Shown here: positions 24,790 to 31,754 of the stretch, piece by piece
Numbering within the stretch: position 1 is the first letter of the stretch
Layout of the letters: each line of letters opens with the position of its first letter
Origin: CAZMXP01 sp964570285
Lineage (GTDB): Bacteria > Planctomycetota > PLA2
Assembly: GCA_964570285.1 (NCBI GenBank)
Contig: CAZMXP010000046.1
Coordinates: forward strand, 1-39,157
Direction of reading: 5' to 3'
DNA: 39,157 nucleotides
Translations under genes and position numbers: made by a program
The notes under the pieces: model-generated
What the model was told of the DNA's origin: nothing
Seen by the model: only the letters and a program-made list of their open reading frames with translations
The model's database searches: none

Positions 24790-26052
24790 CTACCGGTACT
24801 TCGCGCGGTACTTCTCGGCGAGGACGGTCTGCTTGTTCGAGAGCGGGATCTCGCGGCCGTCGATGAAGGCGCGGAGGACTTTCGAGGTCACCTCGAGGGG
24901 ATCGCCGTCGGAGAGGAAGAGCGTCGCGCGCTTGCCCGCCTCGAGGGAGCCGATCTCGTCCGCGACGCCGAGGACCTGCGCCGCGGAGAGCGTGATGCTG
25001 CGGAGCGCCGCGTCGGGCGCGAGGCCGTAGGCGACGGCGCGCGCCGCGGTGTAGGGCAGGTTGCGCTCGTTCGCCGTGCGGTCGCCGCCGCCCATGCACC
25101 ACGGCACGCCCGCCTCTTCGAGCCGCGCGGGCAGGCGGTAGACCTCGTCGAAGTCGCTGTCGTTCCGGCGCGGGAAGTCGTGGATGCCGTCGAGGATCAC
25201 CGCCGCGCCGCAGCGCTTGACGAGATCGAGGCAGAGCAGCGCGTCGCGCCCGCCGACGAGAACCGGGCGCAGGCCGCGCCGCGCCGCGAACTCGAGCGCT
25301 CCGGTGATCTGGTCGTAGTCGTTGGCCTCGACGAAGAGCGGCGTCGTCGCGCCGAGGCAGGCGCGCATCGCCTCCCATCGCACATCCTCGGGGGTCTCGG
25401 GGGCGGCGGCCCGCGCGCGCAGGTAGGCGGCGGCGGCGTCGAACGCCTCGGTCAGCGCCAGCAGGCGCGGCATCGGCGCCGGTTCGGCCCGATCCCGGCG
25501 CCGGGGCGGCGCGCCCGGCCAGCGCACGACGAGCCCCGCGTCGGCGCGGATCGCCATCTCCTCCCACGTCCACCCCTCCATCGCCATCACGCTCGCGCGG
25601 CCGGCGATCAGCCCGCCGGCGGGGAAGGAGGCGAAGGTCAGGATGCCGTTGCTGCGCGTCACCGGCAGCAGCGTCGAGTCGGGGTTCACCGCGACCGCCG
25701 CGCGCGCCTCGGGCGTGATGTCGCCCGACTCCACCGTGTCGCGGCTCGCGCGCACCGCGCCGATCTCGACGAGACCCAACTGCGTGTAGGGCGCGATGAG
25801 CCCCGGATAGACGCGGGCGCCCCGGGCGTCGATCGTCTCGAAGCCGGCGGCCAGCTCCGGCGCCCCCGCGCCCACCGCGGTGATGCGGCCCGCGGCGAGG
25901 ATCACATAGCCGCGCTCGATCACGGGGCCGCTGACCGGGTGGATTCGCGCGTTGGTGATCGCCACCGACGGCATCGCCCGGGCCGGCCGCTCGGTGAGGT
26001 CCTGCGCCCGCGCCGCGGCGGCGAGCAGGGCAAGCGTCGCCAGCGCCCTCAT
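24790..26052 (-). CDS. Exported amidohydrolase-family protein, 420 aa
   Basis: Amidohydrolase-superfamily protein of the imidazolonepropionase-like exported type. The signal peptide is MRALATLALLAAAARA. The N-terminal beta sandwich reads VAITNARIHPVSGPVIERGYVILAAGRITAVG, and the barrel end reads LSAAQVLGVADEIGSLEAGKRATLFLSDGDPLEV. The metal-binding HxH after strand 1 is replaced (GARVYPGLIAPYTQLGLVE), so canonical metal-dependent hydrolysis is doubtful. A single VILDGIHDFPRRNDSDF segment holds one possible ligand His. The ATG at 26052 overlaps the stop of the upstream amidohydrolase by 4 nt, so the two probably form a complex or a degenerate pair. Confidence 0.85.
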   Translation of the reverse strand: MRALATLALLAAAARAQDLTERPARAMPSVAITNARIHPVSGPVIERGYVILAAGRITAVGAGAPELAAGFETIDARGARVYPGLIAPYTQLGLVEIGAVRASRDTVESGDITPEARAAVAVNPDSTLLPVTRSNGILTFASFPAGGLIAGRASVMAMEGWTWEEMAIRADAGLVVRWPGAPPRRRDRAEPAPMPRLLALTEAFDAAAAYLRARAAAPETPEDVRWEAMRACLGATTPLFVEANDYDQITGALEFAARRGLRPVLVGGRDALLCLDLVKRCGAAVILDGIHDFPRRNDSDFDEVYRLPARLEEAGVPWCMGGGDRTANERNLPYTAARAVAYGLAPDAALRSITLSAAQVLGVADEIGSLEAGKRATLFLSDGDPLEVTSKVLRAFIDGREIPLSNKQTVLAEKYRAKYR

Positions 26053-28871
26053 CGCACCCCCTCCGTGCACCCGCACTCGCCGCACCTCGCGAACGCCGGC
26101 GGAGGCGTCTCCGTCGGCTCGTCCAGCTCCGACGGGTGCGGCTCGTGGGCGAGCGCGAGGGCGAGCAGGCGGCTGCGCTCCGCGGCGATCCGCTGCCGGT
26201 GTCGCGCGTCCTGCTCGAGGGAGAAGTACTCCCGGCCGTCCACCCAGGTCGCCTCGCAGCGGCTCATCGTCGAGAGCGGGTCGCCCGACCAGACCGCGAA
26301 GTCGGCGTCCTTGCCCGCCTCCAGCGATCCCACGCGCGCCGCGATCCCGAGCTGGATCGCGGGATTCAGCGTCACGAACTTCAGCGCCTCCGCCCGGCTC
26401 ACGCCGCCGTACCGGACTGCCTTCGCCGCCTCGACGTTGAGCCGCCGCGCGAGGTCGTCGCTGTCGCTGTTGAACGAGACGTTGACGCCGACCTCGTGCA
26501 TGATCGCGCCGTTCTCGGGGATCGCGTCCTGCACCTCGACCTTGTAGGCCCACCAGTCGCTGAAGGCGGAGGCGCCGATCGCGGCGTCGCGGATCGCATC
26601 GGCGACCTTGTACCCCTCGAGCACGTGCTGGAAGGTGCCGATCCGGAAGCCGAACTCCTTCGCGACCCGGCAGAGCATCAGGATCTCGTCCTGCCGGTAG
26701 GAGTGGCAATGGACGAGCCGCGTGCCCGCGAGGATCTCCGCGAGCGCCTCCAGCTCGAGGTCGCGCCGCGCGTGGCCGCGCGCGTACTCCCGCGCGGCGA
26801 CGAACCGGTCGCGGATCAGCGCCTCGACGCCCATGCGCGTCTGCGGATAGCGCGTCGTGTACTGGTCGCCCCAGTTGGACTGCTTCACGTTCTCGCCGAG
26901 CGCGAACTTGATGCCCGGGGGGGCCCCCTCGAAGTGCATCGCGTCGGGATGGGCGACGCCCCAGCGGTTCTTGTTGACCTGGTTCTGGCCGCCGATCGGG
27001 TTCGCGCTGCCGTGCAGGCTGTTCACGGTCGTGACGCCGCCCGCGAGCTGCCGGTACCACGAGATCGAGTCGGGGTTCGTCACGTCGCCGATCCGGACCT
27101 CGGCGGTCACCGCCTGCCCGCTGTCGTTGACCCCCTTGCTGATGCCGGTGTGGCTGTGGCAATCGACGATGCCCGGCGTCACGTGCCTGCCGCGCAGATC
27201 GACGACCGGGCAGTCCGGGTCGCCCGGCCGCCGCGCGCCCGCGTATCGCACCGCGCCCGCGCCGATCTCGAGCTCCCCGTCCTCGATCACGCCCGAGGGC
27301 CCGGAGGTCCAGAGCGTCATGCCGCGGAAGACGATCCGCGCGGGCTGTTCGGGCGCCCCGGCGAGCGCGTAGGGCCCGAAGGGATACCCGGCGAGCGCGG
27401 GAACCGGCGCCTCCGGCTTGGGCGGGGACTCCTCGGGGGGCTCGGGGGCGGTGCGCCGCGCCGACCACGCGAAGCGCGTCCCGTCCGCGCGTGCGCCGTG
27501 GCCGCGCATGCTCTCGCCGTCGACGACGCCGCTCAGCGTCGTCTCCCCGAACGTGAGCGCGACGCGTTCGCGCTGGCGGTCGATCCGCTTCACGGGCGTC
27601 TTCGCCTCCCCGGCGACCGCGTCGCCCTTCCCGTCGCGGCGGAGCACGAGTTCGAGCGGCACCGGCGACGGCGGCAGCAGCTCCACCGTCCACCGCCCGT
27701 GCAGCGGCGTCTCCGGCAGCGAGATCTCGAAGCGGCGTCCGTCGATCCACACGTCGAGGACCTTGCTCTCCCTGTCGAGCAGCGGGCCGGAGAGCAGCGC
27801 GAGGTTGGCGATCTTTCCCGGGGCGATCTCGCCGAGCAGCGCGCCGACGCCGAGCAGGCGCGCCGGGTTCGTCGTCAGCATGGCGAGGGCGCGGGCCTCC
27901 GCGAGCCGCGAGCGCCGGAGCGCCGGGAGGAAGCGCTCGCGCTTGTCGAGCTTCGCCGTCGTCAGCGATACGGCGACGCCGGCGGCGTCGAGATGGAGCG
28001 CGTTGAAGGGCGCCTGCTCCCAGGTCATCAGGTCGCGCAGGTCGACCGCGCCCTGCGCCGCGACCGACGTCACCTCGGGCACGCGCGGCAGGCGCAGCGG
28101 CACGATCACCGGCACGCCCGCGCGGCCGATCGCCTCGAGCCTGCGGAACTCGGTGCCGCAGCCGAGCACGATCCCGTCGCGTCCGGATTCCCGCGCGATC
28201 CTGACGCCCCGGAGCGCCTCGAGTTCGTCGGAACAGTCGAAGAGCAGGGGGCCCGGGGGCACGAGGCCGTCGATGAGCGTCTGCCGCAGCACCGCGATCG
28301 CCCCCATCTGGCTCGTCGGGTAGCCCTCGTTCGAGTCGCCGTGGAACTCGAAGGACGTGCTCTGGTAGGGGGCGACGCGGTAGGTGGCCGGGCGCGGCAG
28401 GCTCGGGTCAGTCTCCTCGGGCGCGAGCGAGACGACGCCCCCGGACCCCCTGAAGATGCCGCCCCGGGGGGAGGCGGCGCCGGCGCAGAAGCCGAGCTTG
28501 CGCAACTCCTCCTTGACGCCGTTGGCAACGGGGCCCGCCTGCCGATCGGGCATGACCTTCCTGTTCCAGTGCTCGCCCCTGTAGGGCTTGGCGTCGGTCT
28601 CGACGTAGGCGTCGAGGAAGCCCGCGTAGAGGTGAAGCCCCTTGCAGTCCCAGACGCGCGCGCCTTCGGGCACGGGCCCGCCGACCGATTCGATGCGGTC
28701 TCCCCGGAGCACGACGGTCGCCCCCTCGAGGGCTTCGCCCGGGCGCGTGTGCACGGTCGCGCCGGCGAGTGCATGCCACATCGGGTCGACGCGTCGCGGG
28801 CCGTTCGGCGGCGCCTCCTGCGCGCGCACGAGCAGCGCGAGGAGCAGAAGGGTCGGGAGAGCGCTGCGCAT
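26049..28871 (-). CDS. Tandem amidohydrolase-domain protein, exported, 940 aa
   Basis: Two amidohydrolase units lie in one chain behind a signal peptide (MRSALPTLLLLALLVRA). The first unit, to about residue 390, lacks the HxH motif (LHLYAGFLDAYVETDAKP) and looks degenerate; it ends with GALLGEIAPGKIANLALLSG. A beta-rich linker follows (LELVLRRDGKGDAVAGEAKT) and a Pro-rich stretch containing a copy of the G-rich 14-mer. The second unit looks active: VTPGIVDCHSHTGISKG supplies HxH, later TRLVHCHSYRQDEILMLCRV and FQHVLEGYKVADAI supply further His ligands, and SFNSDSDDLARRLN supplies the Asp region. The tail ends CGECGC, a possible metal site. The start is ATG 28871, 11 nt after the upstream metallopeptidase stop. 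Confidence 0.85.
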   Translation of the reverse strand: MRSALPTLLLLALLVRAQEAPPNGPRRVDPMWHALAGATVHTRPGEALEGATVVLRGDRIESVGGPVPEGARVWDCKGLHLYAGFLDAYVETDAKPYRGEHWNRKVMPDRQAGPVANGVKEELRKLGFCAGAASPRGGIFRGSGGVVSLAPEETDPSLPRPATYRVAPYQSTSFEFHGDSNEGYPTSQMGAIAVLRQTLIDGLVPPGPLLFDCSDELEALRGVRIARESGRDGIVLGCGTEFRRLEAIGRAGVPVIVPLRLPRVPEVTSVAAQGAVDLRDLMTWEQAPFNALHLDAAGVAVSLTTAKLDKRERFLPALRRSRLAEARALAMLTTNPARLLGVGALLGEIAPGKIANLALLSGPLLDRESKVLDVWIDGRRFEISLPETPLHGRWTVELLPPSPVPLELVLRRDGKGDAVAGEAKTPVKRIDRQRERVALTFGETTLSGVVDGESMRGHGARADGTRFAWSARRTAPEPPEESPPKPEAPVPALAGYPFGPYALAGAPEQPARIVFRGMTLWTSGPSGVIEDGELEIGAGAVRYAGARRPGDPDCPVVDLRGRHVTPGIVDCHSHTGISKGVNDSGQAVTAEVRIGDVTNPDSISWYRQLAGGVTTVNSLHGSANPIGGQNQVNKNRWGVAHPDAMHFEGAPPGIKFALGENVKQSNWGDQYTTRYPQTRMGVEALIRDRFVAAREYARGHARRDLELEALAEILAGTRLVHCHSYRQDEILMLCRVAKEFGFRIGTFQHVLEGYKVADAIRDAAIGASAFSDWWAYKVEVQDAIPENGAIMHEVGVNVSFNSDSDDLARRLNVEAAKAVRYGGVSRAEALKFVTLNPAIQLGIAARVGSLEAGKDADFAVWSGDPLSTMSRCEATWVDGREYFSLEQDARHRQRIAAERSRLLALALAHEPHPSELDEPTETPPPAFARCGECGCTEGVR
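27436..27449 (+). repeat. G-rich 14-mer repeat, copy inside the tandem amidohydrolase gene
   Basis: Exact GGGGGCTCGGGGGC. On the coding strand it contributes to a Pro/Glu-rich linker. A sister copy at 3491-3504 lies in the di-heme lipoprotein gene, also in a Pro-rich segment, and a 15-nt variant at 25390-25404 lies in the smaller amidohydrolase gene. Confidence 0.6.
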
Positions 28872-28882
28872 GGGCCCCAAGC

Positions 28883-30103
28883 CTACCGCCACGAGAGTTC
28901 GCGGAAGGAGATTTCGCAGTCCTGCAGCGCGAGGCCGAGGCTGTCGCCGGGGAGTTCCCAGGGGCCGTAGGCGACATCGCCCTTGCCCATCGACAGCGAG
29001 ACCTCGCCGCCGCGCCGGAAGACCTGGAGGCGGTAGCTGCCCGCGCCGGTCGCGCCCGGGCCCTGCCCCTGCTCGAGGATCTTCCAGTGGTCCTTCTGCC
29101 AGCGCTTGATGTCGAGGAAGCCCGCCCAGTCGATCAGGAAGACCGACCAGTCCTCCGGCCCCGTGTAGTGGAGCATCACGCCCCCCTTCCACCGCTTCGC
29201 GGAAGGCAGTTCGAGCGTCGCGTCGAGGAAGGTGACCGGCGCCTTGATGCGGCAGACCGACGTGCCCGTCCCCTTGCCCTTGATCCGGTTGGCCGACATC
29301 GCCTGCCAGTCGACATGGACCGGCGACCACGGCTCCTGCGCCTTGCCGAGCCACTCGACGAACTTCGGCTGCACCGCCTTCGGCTCCCCGATCAGCTTCC
29401 GGAAGAGGGGGCCGCCGACGTTGCCGCCGTCGAGCTTGCGCGCGAGCGCGTCGAACTTCTTCGGCTCGACCGTGTCCAGATAGCGCACGAGCGCCCAGCC
29501 GAGCGGGCGGTTCTCCCCCGAGGCGCCGTCCACGAAGGCGGCGAGTTGGAACCCCTCGGCGGTGGCGGTCCTGAGCGCGTTGCCCGCGTAGTCCTCGAGC
29601 GAGAGGAGCGGCATCACGCCGAGTTCGAGGTGGTTGCCGTCCCAGAAGTGCGCGGCGAGGTACTCCGCGAGGCCCTCGGTGTACCAGGGCACGATCGGCG
29701 AGGTGTTGCGCGTGCGCACGAGGAAGTGGAACTGGTGCCCGCACTCGTGCAGCAGCAGCGTCCGGGTGTAGTAGGCCGACGGCTGCCGGAAGAGGTAGGC
29801 GGTCCTGTTCTGCGGCCAGTAGTAGCCGCCGGCCGCCGGGGGTGTCGCGCCGTCGGCCGTGAGCCCCGCCTCCCACGCCTCGCGCGTCAGGTAGAAGCGG
29901 ACGGGCAGCCTCTCCTCCTTCTTCGCGAGCTTCGGCTCCCCGCCGAAGCGCTTCTTGAAGAGGGGATAGGCGGCCTCGAGCACGCGCCCGAACTCCGCCG
30001 CCTCCTCCCCCGACCCCTCCACCTTCAACTGGTAGTGCGCGGTGACGACTTCGTGCACCTCGTCGGGCATGGCGACGAGGACGAGCAGGAGAAGGGCGCC
30101 CAT
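28883..30103 (-). CDS. Gluzincin-type zinc metallopeptidase-like protein, exported, 406 aa
   Basis: It has a short hydrophobic N-terminus (MGALLLLVLVAMPDE), probably a signal peptide. The zinc motif HECGH lies in RTLLLHECGHQFHFLV near residue 119. WYTEGLAEYLAAHFWDG about 25 residues later supplies the Glu third ligand, the arrangement of DUF1570 / peptidase-MA-like proteins. The C-terminal 150 residues are beta rich (GGVMLHYTGPEDWSVFLIDWAG, then SYRLQVFRRGGEVSLSMG) and look like a concanavalin-like binding module. The ATG at 30103 follows TAGGAT by 8 nt. It heads the amidohydrolase operon and diverges from the selenoprotein candidate across 38 nt. Confidence 0.83.
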   Translation of the reverse strand: MGALLLLVLVAMPDEVHEVVTAHYQLKVEGSGEEAAEFGRVLEAAYPLFKKRFGGEPKLAKKEERLPVRFYLTREAWEAGLTADGATPPAAGGYYWPQNRTAYLFRQPSAYYTRTLLLHECGHQFHFLVRTRNTSPIVPWYTEGLAEYLAAHFWDGNHLELGVMPLLSLEDYAGNALRTATAEGFQLAAFVDGASGENRPLGWALVRYLDTVEPKKFDALARKLDGGNVGGPLFRKLIGEPKAVQPKFVEWLGKAQEPWSPVHVDWQAMSANRIKGKGTGTSVCRIKAPVTFLDATLELPSAKRWKGGVMLHYTGPEDWSVFLIDWAGFLDIKRWQKDHWKILEQGQGPGATGAGSYRLQVFRRGGEVSLSMGKGDVAYGPWELPGDSLGLALQDCEISFRELSWR

Positions 30104-30111
30104 GAGGCGCC

Positions 30112-30117
30112 ATCCTA
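30112..30117 (-). promoter_or_regulatory. Putative -10 element TAGGAT of the metallopeptidase operon
   Basis: TAGGAT on the minus strand ends 8 nt before the ATG at 30103, consistent with a leaderless mRNA. It is 12 nt from the opposing TATGCT box. Confidence 0.5.
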
Positions 30118-30129
30118 TGAAAATGCCGC

Positions 30130-30135
30130 TATGCT
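30130..30135 (+). promoter_or_regulatory. Putative -10 element TATGCT of the HMA selenoprotein candidate
   Basis: TATGCT is followed by GGAGGC and then the ATG at 30142, a 6-nt gap. GGAGG would be an ideal Shine-Dalgarno sequence only if transcription began further upstream; otherwise the mRNA is leaderless. Confidence 0.45.
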
Positions 30136-30141
30136 GGAGGC

Positions 30142-30453
30142 ATGATCCGTTACGCGATTCTCCCCCTCCTCGTCTTCGCGGCCTGCGGCGGCGAGGCGAA
30201 GAAGACCCCTCCCGCCACCCCCGCGCCCGGCGCGCCCGCGAAGGCCATCAGCCTCAAGGTCGAGGGCATGTCGTGAGGCGTCGCCTGCGCCTCCCGGGTC
30301 CGGGAGATGCTCGAGGGCGTGGACGGGGTCGCGAAGTGCGTCGTCGACTTCGACAGTTCGACGGCGGTCTGCACGCTGGATGGCGACGTCGAGCCGGAGG
30401 CGCTCGTCGCCGCGCTGAAGAGCCCGTACAAGGGAACAGTCTCGAATAAGTAG
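30142..30453 (+). CDS. HMA-domain lipoprotein, candidate selenoprotein (in-frame UGA at codon 45), 103 aa
   Basis: The frame encodes a lipoprotein signal, MIRYAILPLLVFAAC, with lipobox FAAC. A Pro/Ala linker follows, then a heavy-metal-associated domain: ISLKVEGMS, UGA at 30274-30276, GVACASRVREMLEGVDGV, AKCVVDFDSSTAVCTLDG, and a normal end at TAG 30451-30453. HMA domains carry Cys directly after GMx, in C-x2-C or C-x3-C form. Here UGA sits at that position, giving U-GVA-C. The homology continues unbroken after UGA in the same frame, and a SECIS-like hairpin follows. Other genes here use UGA as stop, so code reassignment is excluded. The protein would be a surface thiol/selenol metal binder or redox protein. 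Alternatives are a nonsense mutation or a sequence error. No selenocysteine machinery gene is in the window. Confidence 0.78.
30274..30306 (+). promoter_or_regulatory. UGA codon with SECIS-like hairpin
   Basis: Downstream of UGA (30274-30276), CTCCCG at 30291-30296 pairs perfectly with CGGGAG at 30301-30306 around the loop GGTC. The loop begins 20 nt after UGA and its first two bases are G. As I recall the bacterial SECIS rules, they ask for a loop 16-37 nt after UGA, a stem of at least 4 bp and a G in the first two loop positions. All are met. The stem is short and GC-rich DNA folds easily, so this is support, not proof. Confidence 0.6.
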
Positions 30454-30488
30454 GGGCGCGGGGACCGGGGCGCGACAATGCGCCGTCC

Positions 30489-31733
30489 TTGGCCCGCCCG
30501 GTCCCCCGCCTCGCCCGCTACACGCTCCGCCACCAGTGGCCCGCGGTCCTGCTCGAAGGCGCGGCGGTCGGGTTCATCTCGCTCGCCCCCTTCGCGGTGA
30601 AGCGGTCGCTCGGCGCCGGGGCGGCGATCGTCCCGCTGCTGATCACGATCTGGCAGACCTCGTGGATCTTCGCGCCCGCGGTCGCGCCGGTGCTCGCGCG
30701 CCGCGATCCGCAGCGCTCCTGGCGGCTCATCGCGCTGCTCTCGCACCTGCCGCTGCTGCTCGTCGCGTTCGTCTGGGTGGAGCCGACCGGCGGCGGCGGC
30801 AGCGGCACGGGGAACCTCGCGCTCTTCCTCGTCGCGATGACGCTCTACTACGGCGCCGGGGTCGCGTCGCTGACGCACCGCGGCGCGCTCCTGCGGGCCA
30901 ACTACGCGCCGGAGGTGCGCGGGCGGCTCTGGGGCCTCCTGCAGACCGTGACGATCCTCGCGACGGTCGCGGCGGCGAAGACCGGCGGCTGGCTGCTCGA
31001 CCACGACCCGCGCACGCTGCGCGTGCTCTTCCCCTGTGCGGCGGTGCTGGGCTGCGTCGGCTTCTACCGCCTGGGGCGCATCCGCTGGCGGCGGCAGCGC
31101 CGCGCCCTGCTCGCGGCGGCGGGCGGCGACGGGCCGCTGCGCGCGATCCTCGGCGCGATGCGCGACACGGTGCGCATCCTGCGCGAGGACAGGGCCTTCC
31201 GCACGTTCCAGATCGCCTTCATGCTCTACGGCTTCGCGTTCCTGATGACCTCCGCGCTGCTCGTGCTGCTCGCGGAGGAGGCGCTTCGCCTCAGCTACGA
31301 CGACTGGACGTGGGCGCAGGGGTTCGCCTTCCCGCTCGCCATGATCGCCGGCATGGCGCTCTTCGGCCGCATCTTCGACCGGATCGGCGTCGTCCGCACG
31401 ACCGCGCTCTCCTACGTGATGCTCTTCGTCTTCCTGCTCTGGGTGCCCCACGTCACGGGCGCGACGGACCTCGCGTTCGCCTACGCGCTTTTCGGCCTGA
31501 GCATGTCGGGGGTCAACCTCGGCTGGGGGCTCGGCCCGCCGCACTTCGCGCCGGAGGGCAAGGCGCACCTCTACACCGCCGCCCACCTCTCCTGCGTCGG
31601 CGTGCGCAGCCTCTTCGCGCCCTTCCTCGGCTACGGCCTGCAGGCGCTCTTCTCGACGAAGGTCGCCTTCGGCGTCGCCGCCGCGCTGATGGCGCTCGGC
31701 GCCGTGACGATGCTGCGCCTTTCGCGCAGGTGA
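30489..31733 (+). CDS. MFS-type permease, 414 aa
   Basis: Integral membrane protein with about 12 hydrophobic segments in two halves. Examples are AAVGFISLAPFAVKRSLG, AAIVPLLITIWQTSWIFAP and LIALLSHLPLLLVAFVW in the first half, and FAFLMTSALLVLLAEEALRL and PLAMIAGMALFGRIFDRIG in the second. The loops PVLARRDPQRSWRLIAL and GRIFDRIGVVRTT match the basic cytoplasmic loop of major-facilitator proteins. The substrate is unknown. The start is TTG at 30489, since no ATG or GTG exists upstream in frame; GACAAT ends 9 nt before it as a possible -10. It follows the HMA gene by 35 nt. A joint role in metal handling is possible but unproven. Confidence 0.82.
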   Translation: MARPVPRLARYTLRHQWPAVLLEGAAVGFISLAPFAVKRSLGAGAAIVPLLITIWQTSWIFAPAVAPVLARRDPQRSWRLIALLSHLPLLLVAFVWVEPTGGGGSGTGNLALFLVAMTLYYGAGVASLTHRGALLRANYAPEVRGRLWGLLQTVTILATVAAAKTGGWLLDHDPRTLRVLFPCAAVLGCVGFYRLGRIRWRRQRRALLAAAGGDGPLRAILGAMRDTVRILREDRAFRTFQIAFMLYGFAFLMTSALLVLLAEEALRLSYDDWTWAQGFAFPLAMIAGMALFGRIFDRIGVVRTTALSYVMLFVFLLWVPHVTGATDLAFAYALFGLSMSGVNLGWGLGPPHFAPEGKAHLYTAAHLSCVGVRSLFAPFLGYGLQALFSTKVAFGVAAALMALGAVTMLRLSRR

Positions 31734-31736
31734 GGT

Positions 31737-31742
31737 TATCCT
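31737..31742 (+). promoter_or_regulatory. Putative -10 element TATCCT upstream of the FKBP lipoprotein
   Basis: TATCCT ends 12 nt before the ATG at 31755, in the 21-nt gap after the MFS stop. A leader of about 5 nt would result. No Shine-Dalgarno sequence is present. Confidence 0.35.
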
Positions 31743-31754
31743 CGCTGGTTTGCC

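Noticed and set aside
28880..28885. TAGGCT 8 nt before the tandem amidohydrolase start as a promoter
   Set aside because: The TAG is the stop codon of the upstream gene and the genes are 11 nt apart in an operon, so the match is probably coincidental.
30274..30276. UGA as evidence for genetic-code reassignment
   Set aside because: Many genes in the window end in UGA with downstream genes overlapping at TGATG or ATGA, so UGA is a working stop. Context-dependent selenocysteine is the better reading.
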